Made by a program: the position numbers and the translations under genes. Below are positions 19,039 to 30,177 of a stretch of 64,000 nt of DNA, piece by piece. The notes under the pieces were generated by a model. The model made no database searches and had not been told where the DNA came from. It saw only the letters and a program-made list of their open reading frames with translations. Location of the stretch: positions 372,001 through 436,000 of the forward strand of contig NZ_WUMV01000008.1 in assembly GCF_009826895.1 (NCBI RefSeq), read 5' to 3'. This stretch comes from Stappia sediminis (GTDB lineage: Bacteria > Pseudomonadota > Alphaproteobacteria > Rhizobiales > Stappiaceae). Every line of letters starts with the position of its first letter. Positions within the stretch are counted from its first letter, which is position 1.

Positions 19039-20721
19039 ATGCGTCGGAAACATCCTTTTTCACTGATTTTCTTTGTCATAACGGCCATCGTCTTCGTACT
19101 TCAGTTGATTCCGATTACCGGAATCTTCCTGATGTTCGCGTTTGCTAGCGGCTGGTCAGCGGTACTCGTGAACGCCGGAATAATCGGCATCGTGATCGAG
19201 ACCCTGAGCGGCCGCGTATCGCGTCGCTGGCTGATCCTGCCGGTTGCCTTCTATGGTGGCTATTTCGCTTTCGCCTTGCAGGAACGGCTGGTGCTGAAAG
19301 TGCTTACCGCTTCCAACGACGGGGCAAACGCGCAAGTTTCCGCTGGATTTGATCCCGAGCGCGAGGCGCTAGTCTTCGACGGTTATTTGGATGCGGTCCG
19401 GTTCGTGCCGCACTATGGTGTGCCGGTCGTATATTCCGTTCGGTCGGACTATCCGAGCGGTTATGCGGCACACCGGTTGGTGGAGGCCCCGCTCTGCGAA
19501 ATGATGCGTCACGGGGGGGCAATAAGGAATGCCGCCCGCATTCAGGTTCACACCGTCTACGACGACCGCCAGGCAGGTCGACAGCGCGTTGGAGAACGCT
19601 TCTGCGTATTGTCGATGCCGGAAAAGCCGGAATTGCCGCATGTCCAGATATCCCGAAATGAAACGAAAACCTATAGGGGGACGCTACCCGTCACCAAGGT
19701 GACAACCGGCATCGCCATGCCGGATGGTCGGCATTTTGAAGTCGTCGGCGGCGATGCCACACCGCTCTGGTGGCTGCCGGCACCGGCCATGGGATGCGCC
19801 CTCAACTCGGCCCGGCCAAGCTGGCAGTGCTTTGCGGGATTTGCGCGCGGCAAGCGCAGGCCCATCGTCTCGGGCACAAGCAGGGCCCGTCGGGATTCGT
19901 TGGCCCTAGCCGTGGCGCTCGGCTTCAAGCCAGTTGCCCCTTCAGATCGTCAGGCAAGCGATACGAAACTCGTTCTGGAGAAGATCGCTCTGGCGAAAGA
20001 TGCGGCGATCACGCGTCAATTCGACATCCTCGATACAATCATCGCGGACCCTCTTGCCAGGGTAAAGATCTGGTGGGTCGAGCTCGCCGCCAACCGGCCG
20101 GAAGCGTTGATCTCCCGGGCGGATGCACTCATGAGCGGAATCGAACGTGCCGCGTCGGTGACGGAAGAGAAGAAACGCGAACGGGCGGGGAAGAACGGGC
20201 AGGTTATCGCCCAACTGCTCGCCGGGCTTCCGCGCGACAGTTTCGTCGAATTCGGCCCTCGCCTTCTCTTCGTCTATTCGCAAGCCGACAACCGGCACTG
20301 GCTGTGGGATGCCAAGCCCTTGTTGGCCCGGTTAGGCGACCTCGGCGCCGATGCCTTACCTTACCTGCTCAATCCGCGCGCCCTGCCTTCACGCCTCGAC
20401 AAGGCTGTAGCCGGGGTAGAGGGCCTGTGTCGCGTCGGCGAGGCGGCTCGTGCTGAAGCAGTGCCGATATTACTTGAGATGTGGAGCAAGTCCCACGACT
20501 TCCATCGCGAAGAACGTGCCGTACTGTTCGTCGCAATGCGGCGCATCGGGATCTCGCCGCCGCCACTATCCGAAGACAAAAACGGTCTTTTTGCCGAATT
20601 GCAGGCCGAATGGGCCGATGTCACACCGCACTCGCCGTCCCGAGTCTGTTCGGTTTCTGCGGATCGTCAGGCGCGACAGGAGGAAGATGACCGGGGCCTG
20701 CGGCTCGATAGCCTGGAATAA
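19039..20721 (+). CDS. Orphan membrane-anchored protein of unknown function
   Basis: I do not recognise this 560-residue protein. The N-terminus has two or three membrane segments (about residues 8-30, 35-55 and 63-82: PFSLIFFVITAIVFVLQLIP, GWSAVLVNAGIIGIVIE, WLILPVAFYGGYFAFAL). A long largely hydrophilic region follows with a few scattered cysteines. Residues about 290-520 look alpha-helical and contain short leucine-rich stretches that vaguely suggest HEAT-like repeats (LGDLGADALPYLL, AVPILLEMW). The ATG at 19039 has no good ribosome binding site. It is the sole gene of the gyrB-tail insertion and has no partner, so function cannot be inferred. Confidence 0.7.
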   Translation: MRRKHPFSLIFFVITAIVFVLQLIPITGIFLMFAFASGWSAVLVNAGIIGIVIETLSGRVSRRWLILPVAFYGGYFAFALQERLVLKVLTASNDGANAQVSAGFDPEREALVFDGYLDAVRFVPHYGVPVVYSVRSDYPSGYAAHRLVEAPLCEMMRHGGAIRNAARIQVHTVYDDRQAGRQRVGERFCVLSMPEKPELPHVQISRNETKTYRGTLPVTKVTTGIAMPDGRHFEVVGGDATPLWWLPAPAMGCALNSARPSWQCFAGFARGKRRPIVSGTSRARRDSLALAVALGFKPVAPSDRQASDTKLVLEKIALAKDAAITRQFDILDTIIADPLARVKIWWVELAANRPEALISRADALMSGIERAASVTEEKKRERAGKNGQVIAQLLAGLPRDSFVEFGPRLLFVYSQADNRHWLWDAKPLLARLGDLGADALPYLLNPRALPSRLDKAVAGVEGLCRVGEAARAEAVPILLEMWSKSHDFHREERAVLFVAMRRIGISPPPLSEDKNGLFAELQAEWADVTPHSPSRVCSVSADRQARQEEDDRGLRLDSLE

Positions 20722-20797
20722 GACAGCAGCGATCCGGATCCCCTGAGTGGCGTCACGGCATTGGCGGGTGAAAAGACGGGATTGCAGTTCGCCTTCT

Positions 20798-20900
20798 CGC
20801 CGCCGACGACATCTTCACCAAGCTGATGGGCGACGATGTCGATCCGCGCCGCGAGTTCATCCAGGAAAACGCGCTCGCCGTTGCCAATCTGGGTGTCTGA
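20798..20900 (+). pseudogene. Displaced gyrB 3'-end fragment
   Basis: These 103 bases encode the last 33 residues of GyrB in the same frame ([18 protein letters not shown] onward), ending ANLGV and TGA where intact gyrB ends ANLDV and TAG. The first three differences from the intact copy (18625/20825, 18661/20861, 18667/20867) are all synonymous third positions; the rest are in the last three codons. Upstream DNA is unrelated to gyrB, so no start exists and this is not a gene. The intrinsic terminator just after suggests that this is the original gyrB end. Confidence 0.9.
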
Positions 20901-20924
20901 CCGATTGCGTGACGTTACTTTGAT

Positions 20925-20944
20925 GGCCGGAGCAGGTTCCGGCC
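20925..20944 (+). terminator. Rho-independent terminator after the gyrB fragment
   Basis: Arms GGCCGGA (20925-20931) and TCCGGCC (20938-20944) are perfect with a 6-base loop and are followed by GTCGTATTTTC. Its place 24 bases after the displaced gyrB stop suggests that it was the native gyrB terminator and now terminates the orphan gene. Confidence 0.7.
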
Positions 20945-21294
20945 GTCGTATTTTCTCGCCGGATTTGAAATTAAAGGAATTTTCTTTTCCCTTTTTTTCG
21001 TGCGATTTTTGCGGAAATTCACCTTTTTCGGCTGAACGGGGATAACGCCGGTTGCAAGGCGGCGCTAAATTCAGGCTAAAAATTCGGCAGCACCACTCTC
21101 GAATGCGATGATATTAATCGCTTTTCCGGAATTCCGTCAGCTTCCATGCATTGCGAAACATGAGGGATATTGACAGGGAGCCGCAATTGTGGATTAATTA
21201 AATCAAGTGGAATTAATTAGTTTCGGTGATCTTGCGCGGGTAGGCTTCGCGTCGGAATAATCATAATAATAGGCCGGAACGAGGGGAGGACAAA
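20945..21294. other. AT-rich intergenic region upstream of the frc operon
   Basis: These 350 bases have no supportable gene. The AT-rich sequence before 21295 should carry the frc promoter and contains a pair of similar AT-rich blocks at 21189-21220, listed separately. Confidence 0.5.
21189..21220. promoter_or_regulatory. Candidate operator upstream of frcR
   Basis: GTGGATTAATTAA (21189-21201) and GTGGAATTAATTAG (21207-21220) form a direct repeat, each with an AT palindrome, 75-105 bases before the frcR start. ROK repressors such as Mlc and NagC bind AT-rich sites of this kind; that FrcR binds here is a guess. Confidence 0.35.
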
Positions 21295-22617
21295 GTGGCG
21301 AAACGGCCTCGGGTCGGTCGCGGCTCCAATTCGGTTCAGCTGCGCCGCTACAACGAGCGGATTGTTCTCCAGGTGCTGCGCCGCGTCGGCGAAGCGTCGA
21401 AAGCCGAACTCGCCCGCCTCGCAAATCTCACAAATGCCGCCATTGGCGGAATCATTCAGGAACTGGAAGGCGGCGGCCTCATTCGCGCGGTCGGCAAGCG
21501 CCACGACGGCGGACGCGGCCAACCGGCGACGATCCTGCGCCTTGATTCAGCAGGCGCATTCGGTTTCGGCGTTCGGCTCGACCGTACGTCCATCGAAACC
21601 GTCCTCGTCGACTTCTCCGGCAGGGTCATCGGCCGGCGCGCGCACGACCGCATCCTTCCCACGCCGGAAAAAGCCTGCGACATGATCGCGCGAGATATCG
21701 ACAACCTCCTGGAACTGCTGGACGAATCCCAGCGCGAGCGGATCACCGGCGTTGGTCTCGGCATGCCGTTCAACCTGGGCGCCTGGCTTCATGAGCTTGG
21801 CCTTCCAGGCGACACCTTCCGCTTATGGGACGATGTCGATTTTCGTCTGCTGCTTGAAGAAGCGCTGCCTTTTCCGGTTTTCTGCGAAAACGACGCAACG
21901 GCCGCGACAATTGCCGAGCTTTTCTACGGCTCCGGCCGGCAACACGATGATTTCCTTTATGTTTTCATCGGCCCGGCAATCGGCGGCGGGGTCGTGATCG
22001 GTGGCGATTGCCTGAGGGGCGTCTCCGGCAACGCGGGGCATTTCGCGGTCATTCCCGTGCCGACAAGCAAACTTGCGTCCGCGCCGAAACCCTCCGGGCC
22101 GTGGGATCTTCTCATCACGCGGGCATCGCTTGCAGCGCTTACCCGGCATCTCGCTTTTCGCGGCGTTGGCACCTCCAGCCGCACCGACCTGGAACAGGCG
22201 GCGGAATCCGGCCACCCGGCCGTGGTGGAGTGGCTCGACGATTGTGTAGATGCGCTACTTCCAGCAATCTGGTCGGCCCACGCAGTCGTAGACGTTTCGG
22301 TGCTGGTGATCGACGCGGATATTGATGGCGGGCTGATCGATCAGATCATCTCACGCCTGCGCAAGGCCATGGCCGAAACCGCGCCGGAAGCCCGCAAGCC
22401 GCCACAGATCGAGCGCGGATCGTTCGGCCCGGATGCCGGCGCGATCGGCGCCGCGAGCCTGCCGATGTTCTTCAACTTCTCGCCCCGGGCCTCGATCCTG
22501 ACGGGCGACGATCCGGGGCAAGGCGAACGGCCGGTTTCTGCCGGCGCCGCCGAGCTCCGCCCTCAGACACGTACGGGAGCCGGTCTGGTCAGCTCCCGTG
22601 CGTCTGCACCACGATAG
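21295..22617 (+). CDS. frcR: ROK family transcriptional regulator of fructose uptake
   Basis: The 440-residue protein has an N-terminal winged helix (residues about 20-75, [23 protein letters not shown]) and a ROK sugar-kinase-like domain with [28 protein letters not shown] and the glycine run [13 protein letters not shown]. The ROK zinc-site cysteine cluster is not evident, which is common in regulator members. It starts with GTG behind GAGGGGAGG. It lies 17 bases upstream of frcB on the same strand, so regulator and transporter are cotranscribed, as in rhizobial frcRBCAK. It probably represses the operon until fructose or a phosphate derivative is bound. Confidence 0.85.
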   Translation: MAKRPRVGRGSNSVQLRRYNERIVLQVLRRVGEASKAELARLANLTNAAIGGIIQELEGGGLIRAVGKRHDGGRGQPATILRLDSAGAFGFGVRLDRTSIETVLVDFSGRVIGRRAHDRILPTPEKACDMIARDIDNLLELLDESQRERITGVGLGMPFNLGAWLHELGLPGDTFRLWDDVDFRLLLEEALPFPVFCENDATAATIAELFYGSGRQHDDFLYVFIGPAIGGGVVIGGDCLRGVSGNAGHFAVIPVPTSKLASAPKPSGPWDLLITRASLAALTRHLAFRGVGTSSRTDLEQAAESGHPAVVEWLDDCVDALLPAIWSAHAVVDVSVLVIDADIDGGLIDQIISRLRKAMAETAPEARKPPQIERGSFGPDAGAIGAASLPMFFNFSPRASILTGDDPGQGERPVSAGAAELRPQTRTGAGLVSSRASAPR

Positions 22618-22634
22618 ACCAGGGAGGAAAACTT

Positions 22635-23663
22635 ATGATCCGCAAGATCCTGTTAACGGGCTCCGTCCTTGCAACCATGGGCGCGATGGCCGCCGTCGCC
22701 CCCGCTCAGGCGGAGGATATCACCGCCTGCCTCATCACCAAGACGGATACCAATCCGTTCTTCGTGAAGATGAAGGAAGGTGCCACCGCCAAGGCTGACG
22801 AACTCGGCATCACGCTGAAGTCCTACGCCGGCAAGATCGACGGCGACCATGAAAGCCAGGTCGCAGCGATCGAAACCTGCATCGCCGACGGAGCCAAGGG
22901 CATCCTGCTTACCGCCTCCGACACCAAGGCGATCGTGGACAGCGTCAAGCAGGCACGGGACGCGGGCATCCTCGTGATTGCGCTCGACACCCCGCTTGAG
23001 CCGATTGACGCTGCGGACGCAACCTTTGCGACCGACAACTTCAAGGCAGGCGAACTGATCGGCCAGTGGGCCGCGGCCACACTCGGCGATGCCGCCGCCG
23101 ACGCGAAGATCGCCATGCTCGACCTTGCGGTCAGCCAGCCGTCGGTCGGCGTGCTGCGCGACCAGGGCTTCCTCACCGGGTTCGGCATCGACGTGAAGGA
23201 CGTGAACAAATGGGGCGACGAGGACGATCCGCGCATCGTCGGCAATGACGTTACCGCCGGCAACGAGGAAGGCGGCCGCACGGCCATGGAAAACCTTCTC
23301 ACCAAGGACCCCACGATCAACGTGGTCTACACGATCAACGAGCCCGCTGCTGCCGGTGCTTACGAGGCGCTGAAGGCGGTCGGCCGCGAGAACGACGTTC
23401 TGATCGTATCGGTGGATGGCGGCTGCCCGGGCGTCGAGAATGTGAAGGATGGCGTCATAGGCGCGACCTCTCAGCAATATCCGCTGCTGATGGCTTCGCT
23501 CGGCATCGAGGCGATCAAGGCCTGGGCCGACAGCGGCGCCAAGCCGGAGCCGACGGAAGGCAAGAACTTCTTCGACACCGGTGTTTCGCTGGTAACGGAC
23601 AAGCCCGCTCCCGGTGTCGAATCCATCGACACGAAGGAAGGCATGGACAAGTGCTGGGGCTAA
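22635..23663 (+). CDS. frcB: Fructose ABC transporter, substrate-binding protein
   Basis: The 342-residue periplasmic protein has a Sec signal ending APAQA-ED near residue 26 and a Peripla_BP_4 fold related to RbsB. Sugar-binding features include [14 protein letters not shown], the ALDTPLEP strand and [16 protein letters not shown]. The closest family I recognise is FrcB of rhizobia, which binds fructose and also ribose and mannose. ATG 22635 follows GGGAGGAAAA. A perfect 12-bp hairpin lies directly after the stop codon, before frcC. Confidence 0.88.
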   Translation: MIRKILLTGSVLATMGAMAAVAPAQAEDITACLITKTDTNPFFVKMKEGATAKADELGITLKSYAGKIDGDHESQVAAIETCIADGAKGILLTASDTKAIVDSVKQARDAGILVIALDTPLEPIDAADATFATDNFKAGELIGQWAAATLGDAAADAKIAMLDLAVSQPSVGVLRDQGFLTGFGIDVKDVNKWGDEDDPRIVGNDVTAGNEEGGRTAMENLLTKDPTINVVYTINEPAAAGAYEALKAVGRENDVLIVSVDGGCPGVENVKDGVIGATSQQYPLLMASLGIEAIKAWADSGAKPEPTEGKNFFDTGVSLVTDKPAPGVESIDTKEGMDKCWG

Positions 23664-23676
23664 GCTGAACCGAAAG

Positions 23677-23707
23677 ATGGCAAGGCGGCGTCAATCCGCC
23701 TTGCCAT
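23677..23707 (+). other. Intercistronic stem-loop between frcB and frcC
   Basis: Arms ATGGCAAGGCGG (23677-23688) and CCGCCTTGCCAT (23696-23707) are perfectly complementary around a 7-base loop and lack a U-tract. Such hairpins after binding-protein genes usually stabilise the upstream message or attenuate the permease genes. Confidence 0.75.
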
Positions 23708-23806
23708 TCGCGGTTCGCTACCAAGACGAAGCCGTATCCGGAAGGGGCGCTGTCCAGCGCGGCGGAAAACGCCGACCCTATCCGACCATCCAGGGTGGAG
23801 ACAATC

Positions 23807-24883
23807 ATGGCCGAAGCACAAACGGCAAAAGACCACGACTTCGAGAAAGGGCTCGAAGGAAGCTCGACCGGGGTCGCGAGCTTCGATACGCACTCGCGAA
23901 GCCTGCTCGACCAGATCCAGCACACGCTGCACTCCCACCCCGCGGGCGTGCCCCTGATCGTGCTGCTCGCCTCCGTTGCCGGTTTCGGAATCATCCTCGG
24001 ATCGAAATTCTTCTCGCCCTTCGCCCTGACGCTGATCCTCCAGCAGGTGGCGATCGTCGGCATCGTCGGCATGGCACAATCGCTCGTCGTGCTGACGGCG
24101 GGCATCGACCTTTCCGTCGGCGCGATCATGGTGCTGTCGTCAACGGTGATGGGCCACTTCACCTTTCGCTATGGCCTTCCCGCGGGCTTCGCGGTCATGT
24201 GCGGCCTCGCCTGCGGCGCGCTCTGCGGATTCATCAACGGCACGCTGGTTTCGCGCATGAAGCTGCCGCCCTTCATCGTCACGCTGGGCATGTGGCAGAT
24301 CGTGCTGGCGACGAACTTTCTCTATTCGGCCAACGAGACGATCCGAAGCCAGGACATTTCCGAACAGGCGCCGATCCTTCAGTTCTTCGGCGAGAAGATA
24401 AATATCGGCGGGGCTGTCTTCACCTATGGCGTGATCGGCATGATCCTGCTGGTCCTGGTGCTCCAGTACATTCTCAATCACACCTCCTGGGGCCGGCACG
24501 TCTACGCTATCGGCGACGATCCGGAAGCCGCTGAACTTTCCGGCGTACGCGTCAGGCGCACCCTCGTTTCGGTCTATACGCTCGGCGGCCTGATCTGCGC
24601 TTTCGCAGGCTGGGTGCTTATCGGCCGGCTGGGGTCGGTCTCCCCCACGGCTGGCCAGTTCACCAACATCGAATCGATCACCGCCGTGGTGATCGGCGGC
24701 ATTTCGCTCTTCGGCGGGCGCGGCTCGATCCTCGGCATGATGTTCGGCGCGCTCATCGTCGGCGTCTTCTCCCTCGGCCTGCGCCTGATCGGAACGGACC
24801 CGCAGTGGACGTATCTCCTGATCGGCCTGCTTATCATCTTCGCCGTAGCAATCGACCAGTGGATCAGAAAGGTGGCATCATGA
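23807..24883 (+). CDS. frcC: Fructose ABC transporter, permease
   Basis: The 358-residue inner-membrane protein is a BPD_transp_2 permease of the ribose/xylose class with about ten hydrophobic segments. Family motifs are VVLTAGIDLSVGAIMVLSS, the cytoplasmic coupling region AIGDDPEAAELSGVRVRR and VIGGISLFGGRGSILG. A hydrophilic N-terminal extension of about 45 residues is typical of FrcC. I start at the ATG at 23807, spaced after GGTGGAG; the GTG at 23795 overlaps that ribosome binding site. Its stop overlaps the frcA start by four bases. Confidence 0.9.
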   Translation: MAEAQTAKDHDFEKGLEGSSTGVASFDTHSRSLLDQIQHTLHSHPAGVPLIVLLASVAGFGIILGSKFFSPFALTLILQQVAIVGIVGMAQSLVVLTAGIDLSVGAIMVLSSTVMGHFTFRYGLPAGFAVMCGLACGALCGFINGTLVSRMKLPPFIVTLGMWQIVLATNFLYSANETIRSQDISEQAPILQFFGEKINIGGAVFTYGVIGMILLVLVLQYILNHTSWGRHVYAIGDDPEAAELSGVRVRRTLVSVYTLGGLICAFAGWVLIGRLGSVSPTAGQFTNIESITAVVIGGISLFGGRGSILGMMFGALIVGVFSLGLRLIGTDPQWTYLLIGLLIIFAVAIDQWIRKVAS

Positions 24884-25677
24884 CCCGGGACACCTCCAAG
24901 CGCGAACCGATCCTCACGGCCCGCAATCTCGTCAAGCGCTACGGCCGCGTCGTCGCGCTCGACCACACGGATTTCGATCTCTACCCCGGTGAAATCCTGG
25001 CGGTCATCGGCGACAACGGCGCCGGCAAATCAACCCTCATCAAGGCCATATCCGGCGCGGTCGTGCCGGATGAGGGCGAAATCCGGCTGGAAGGAAGCCC
25101 GATCCACTTCACCTCGCCGATGGATGCGCGCGAGGCGGGCATCGAAACGGTTTACCAGAACCTTGCCCTGTCGCCCGCGCTCTCGATCGCCGACAACATG
25201 TTCATGGGCCGCGAAATGCGGGTTCCCGGCTTCTTCGGAAAATACTTCCGCAAGCTCGACCGAAAGGCGATGGAGCGGGTCGCCCGCGAGAAACTCAACG
25301 ATCTCGGCCTCCTGACCATCCAGAACATCAACCAGGCGGTGGAAACCCTGTCAGGCGGCCAGCGTCAGGGCATCGCGGTCGCCCGTGCGGCTGCCTTCGG
25401 CTCCAAGGTCGTCATCATGGACGAGCCCACGGCGGCCCTTGGCGTGAAGGAGAGCCGGCGCGTTCTGGAACTCATCAAGGACGTGAAGGCGCGCGGCCTG
25501 CCCATCGTGCTGATTTCGCACAACATGCCGCATGTCTTCGAGGTGGCGGACCGCATCCACATACATCGTCTGGGGCGCCGTCATGCGGTTATCGATCCCA
25601 AGGATTTCTCCATGTCCGATGCGGTCGCCATCATGACCGGCGCGATGGAACCGCCGGAAAACGCCCAGGCAGCCTGA
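24880..25677 (+). CDS. frcA: Fructose ABC transporter, ATP-binding protein
   Basis: The 265-residue ATPase has a single nucleotide-binding domain: Walker A GDNGAGKSTL, Q-loop VYQNLAL, signature LSGGQRQGIAVARA and Walker B VVIMDEPTAALG. Having one domain rather than two fused ones, as in RbsA, is the FrcA arrangement. ATG 24880 overlaps the frcC stop (ATGA), so I reject the upstream extension of the frame. A terminator-like hairpin follows the gene before the kinase. Confidence 0.92.
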   Translation: MTRDTSKREPILTARNLVKRYGRVVALDHTDFDLYPGEILAVIGDNGAGKSTLIKAISGAVVPDEGEIRLEGSPIHFTSPMDAREAGIETVYQNLALSPALSIADNMFMGREMRVPGFFGKYFRKLDRKAMERVAREKLNDLGLLTIQNINQAVETLSGGQRQGIAVARAAAFGSKVVIMDEPTAALGVKESRRVLELIKDVKARGLPIVLISHNMPHVFEVADRIHIHRLGRRHAVIDPKDFSMSDAVAIMTGAMEPPENAQAA

Positions 25678-25681
25678 CTGA

Positions 25682-25713
25682 ACCCGCCGGCTTCGGCTGG
25701 CGGGTCTCTTTTT
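25682..25713 (+). terminator. Terminator or attenuator between frcA and frcK
   Basis: Arms ACCCGCCGGC (25682-25691) and GCTGGCGGGT (25696-25705), with one G-U pair, enclose the stable loop TTCG and are followed by CTCTTTTT. It is a good intrinsic terminator. The kinase starts 32 bases later without obvious room for a promoter, so partial read-through is likely. Confidence 0.75.
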
Positions 25714-25744
25714 CCAATTCTCGCAATATGGACGAAAAGATCCC

Positions 25745-26686
25745 ATGATCCTCGTTTGCGGCGAAGCGCTTTTCGACCTGTTCGCCGAAGAAACCGCAAC
25801 AGGCTTCCAGATCGATGCGCGGATCGGCGGCTCGCCTTTCAACGTCGCGGTGGGCCTTTCGCGCCTTGAAACGCCGGCGGCTTTTTTCAGCGGACTGTCC
25901 ACCGACCTGTTCGGCCGGCGCTTGCGCTCCGCGCTTGAAAGCGAAGGCGTCGATTTGCGTTTCGCCGTCGAGAAAAGCGCACCGACCACCCTGTCCGTCG
26001 TGAGCCTCGGCCCCGACGGCTCCCCGGAATACGCCTTCAACGGCGAGGGTGCGGCGGACCGCCTGATCGAAACCGGAGATCTGCCCGAGCTTGACGATAC
26101 GATCGAGGCGATCCACCTCGGATCTTTCTCGGCGCTTGTGGAGCCGGTCGGCACGAGCGTGCTCGGTCTGGTCAAGCGCGAAAGCGCAAGACGCGTGATT
26201 TCCTACGACCCGAACATCCGCCCGACGGTTGTTGCGGACATGGAGCGCTGGCGCGCGCGTATCGAAGAACTCCTGGATCACGTTCATATCCTGAAAATCA
26301 GTGCCGAAGACCTTGAAAATCTCTATCCCGGCGCCGACCGGGCCGCTCTCGCCTCTTCATGGATCGAGCGTGGCGTGCGCCTTGCCGTAGTGACCGACGG
26401 CGGGAAGGGCGCTTACGGGTACACGGCAGCGGGAGAACTGCATGTTCCCGGCAAAACGGTAGATGTCGCCGATACCGTCGGCGCGGGCGACAGTTTTCAG
26501 GCTGCTCTTCTTGCGGCAATGTCGCGTGAAGGATTATTGAAGGCTGACCGCCTGCGGGCCCTCGACCGGGATGCGCTGCGCGGCATCCTGTCGTTTGCCG
26601 TCGAGGCGGCGGCGATCACCTGTTCACGGCGAGGTGCCGACCTTCCCTCCCGGGCCGATCTCGCCTCCTCGCAAGCTCGAAACTGA
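25745..26686 (+). CDS. frcK: Fructokinase, PfkB family
   Basis: The 313-residue protein is a PfkB/ribokinase-family sugar kinase. It has the N-terminal glycine motif GGSPFNVAVGLSRL and the C-terminal signature VADTVGAGDSFQAALL with the catalytic base Asp in GAGDSF. Its place after frcBCA supports phosphorylation of imported fructose to fructose-6-phosphate. Fourth enzyme-related gene of the frc operon; zwf follows 13 bases later, so it feeds directly into Entner-Doudoroff metabolism after isomerisation. The ATG at 25745 has only a weak ribosome binding site. Confidence 0.88.
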   Translation: MILVCGEALFDLFAEETATGFQIDARIGGSPFNVAVGLSRLETPAAFFSGLSTDLFGRRLRSALESEGVDLRFAVEKSAPTTLSVVSLGPDGSPEYAFNGEGAADRLIETGDLPELDDTIEAIHLGSFSALVEPVGTSVLGLVKRESARRVISYDPNIRPTVVADMERWRARIEELLDHVHILKISAEDLENLYPGADRAALASSWIERGVRLAVVTDGGKGAYGYTAAGELHVPGKTVDVADTVGAGDSFQAALLAAMSREGLLKADRLRALDRDALRGILSFAVEAAAITCSRRGADLPSRADLASSQARN

Positions 26687-26699
26687 GGACTTACGCCCC

Positions 26700-28172
26700 A
26701 TGGCATCCCGCGTTATCGAAGTTGATCCCTTCGACCTGATCGTCTTCGGCGCAACCGGCGACCTTGCGCACCGCAAACTCCTGCCGGCCCTCTATCACCG
26801 CGATTGCGACGGCCAACTGCCGGACGAGGCCCGCATAATAGCCTGCGCACGGCGCGACCTCGAACCCGGCAAATACAGGGAATGGGCCGAAGAATCCGTG
26901 CGCGAACATGTCGGCGATCTGGACGAGACGGTCTTCAAGAGGTTTCTCGAACGTATCGACTATCTTGCCGTCGACGCCGGGGCCGACAAGGGGTGGCAGG
27001 ACCTTGCCGGAGTGCTCGCCGAACGTCCGGACGTCGTGCGCGCGTTCTATCTCGCGGTTTCGCCCGACTTTTTCGGCCCGATCTGCGAGCGCATCGGCGC
27101 GCATGATCTGGTGACCGATACGACCCGCGTCGTCATCGAAAAGCCGATCGGCAAGGATGGAGCTTCCGCAAAAAAGCTCAACGACACTGTGGGAGAGGTT
27201 TTCCGCGAGGATCAGATCTTCCGTATCGACCATTACCTGGGCAAGGAGACGGTTCAGAACCTGATGGCGCTTCGCTTCGCCAACGCACTGTTCGAGCCGC
27301 TGTGGAACTCCGCCCATATCGATCATGTGCAGATAACGGTGGCCGAAAGCCTCGGCGTGGAAGGGCGCGCCGGCTATTACGATACCGCGGGCGCGCTGCG
27401 CGACATGGTGCAGAACCACCTGCTCCAGCTTCTCTGCCTTGTGGCCATGGAGCCGCCGGAATCCATGGATGCCGATTCCGTACGCGACGAAAAACTGAAA
27501 GTTCTCAAGGCGCTTATGCCGCTCGATCCGGAAACGGTCGAAAAGCGGACGGTGCGCGGCCAATATCGTGCGGGCGCATCGGCCGGTGGCGCCGTTTCGG
27601 GGTATCTGGAGGAGTTGGGCCGCACGGATTCCGTCACGGAGACCTTCGTCGCCATCAAGTCGGAAATCGCCAACTGGCGCTGGTCCGGCGTGCCGTTTTA
27701 CCTCAGGACCGGCAAGCGGCTGGCCGCCCGGGTTTCGGAGATTGTCGTCCAGTTCCGGCCGATCCCGCACTCCATCTTCGACGGCGAAGCGGGCTCCATC
27801 AACGCAAACCGCCTCGTTATTCGGCTTCAGCCGAATGAAGGCGTGCGCATGCAGATCATGATCAAGGACCCCGGCCCGGGCGGCATGCGCCTGCGCGAGG
27901 TTCCCCTCGACATGTCCTTCGCCGAAGCTTTCAAGGTGCGCAACCCGGACGCCTACGAGCGCCTGATCATGGACGTGATCCGCGGCAACCAGACGCTCTT
28001 CATGCGCCGCGACGAGGTCGACGCCGCCTGGGCCTGGGTCGATCCGATCCTGGAATGCTGGGCGCAGGCGAAGGATGCGCCGAAAGGCTATACCTCCGGC
28101 ACCTGGGGGCCTTCGGCCTCCATAGCCCTGATCGAGCGCGACGGGCGTACATGGTTCGAGGACATGATCTAG
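26700..28172 (+). CDS. zwf: Glucose-6-phosphate 1-dehydrogenase
   Basis: The 490-residue enzyme oxidises glucose-6-phosphate to 6-phosphogluconolactone with NADP or NAD. The N-terminal dinucleotide loop is VFGATGDLAHRKLLPAL and the active-site motif RIDHYLGKE spans residues 175-183, with His178 near the substrate. Later conserved parts include PFYLRTGKRL and VIRGNQTLFMRRDEV. The frame is open far upstream across frcK, but the ATG at 26700 is the family start. In rhizobia pgl follows zwf; here it is absent and edd comes next after a 165-base gap. Confidence 0.96.
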   Translation: MASRVIEVDPFDLIVFGATGDLAHRKLLPALYHRDCDGQLPDEARIIACARRDLEPGKYREWAEESVREHVGDLDETVFKRFLERIDYLAVDAGADKGWQDLAGVLAERPDVVRAFYLAVSPDFFGPICERIGAHDLVTDTTRVVIEKPIGKDGASAKKLNDTVGEVFREDQIFRIDHYLGKETVQNLMALRFANALFEPLWNSAHIDHVQITVAESLGVEGRAGYYDTAGALRDMVQNHLLQLLCLVAMEPPESMDADSVRDEKLKVLKALMPLDPETVEKRTVRGQYRAGASAGGAVSGYLEELGRTDSVTETFVAIKSEIANWRWSGVPFYLRTGKRLAARVSEIVVQFRPIPHSIFDGEAGSINANRLVIRLQPNEGVRMQIMIKDPGPGGMRLREVPLDMSFAEAFKVRNPDAYERLIMDVIRGNQTLFMRRDEVDAAWAWVDPILECWAQAKDAPKGYTSGTWGPSASIALIERDGRTWFEDMI

Positions 28173-28181
28173 AGAATATCC

Positions 28182-28206
28182 CGCGAAATCCGGATCGGAT
28201 TTCGCG
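28182..28206 (+). other. Perfect inverted repeat after zwf
   Basis: CGCGAAATCC (28182-28191) and GGATTTCGCG (28197-28206) form a 10-bp perfect stem with a 5-base loop nine bases after the zwf stop. There is no U-tract, so it may be a message-stabilising hairpin, a Rho-aided terminator or an operator. Confidence 0.6.
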
Positions 28207-28260
28207 ACAGGATATGCTCAAAGAGCTGCCAACGGGCCGTGCGAAAACCGCACTGCTGCC

Positions 28261-28274
28261 CTAAATCGATTTAG
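28261..28274. promoter_or_regulatory. Palindromic operator before edd, same motif as at pckA
   Basis: CTAAATCGATTTAG is a 14-bp perfect palindrome 63 bases before the edd start. Its 12-bp core is identical to that at 7560-7573 upstream of pckA. Position close to the start suggests repression. The regulator is inferred to be PckR-like and is not encoded in the window. Confidence 0.65.
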
Positions 28275-28337
28275 AGAACTCAGGAAGGGTACTGGCCGCC
28301 GAGCGCCGGCCTGCCCGAAAGCCAAGGGAATTGATCA

Positions 28338-30158
<1,821 letters not shown>

Positions 30159-30177
30159 ATCTTGAGGGGGCATTTCT

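Noticed and set aside
20722-20797. Further gyrB-derived sequence upstream of the displaced tail
   Set aside because: I compared it with gyrB upstream of 18598 and saw no similarity; the match stops sharply at 18598/20798.
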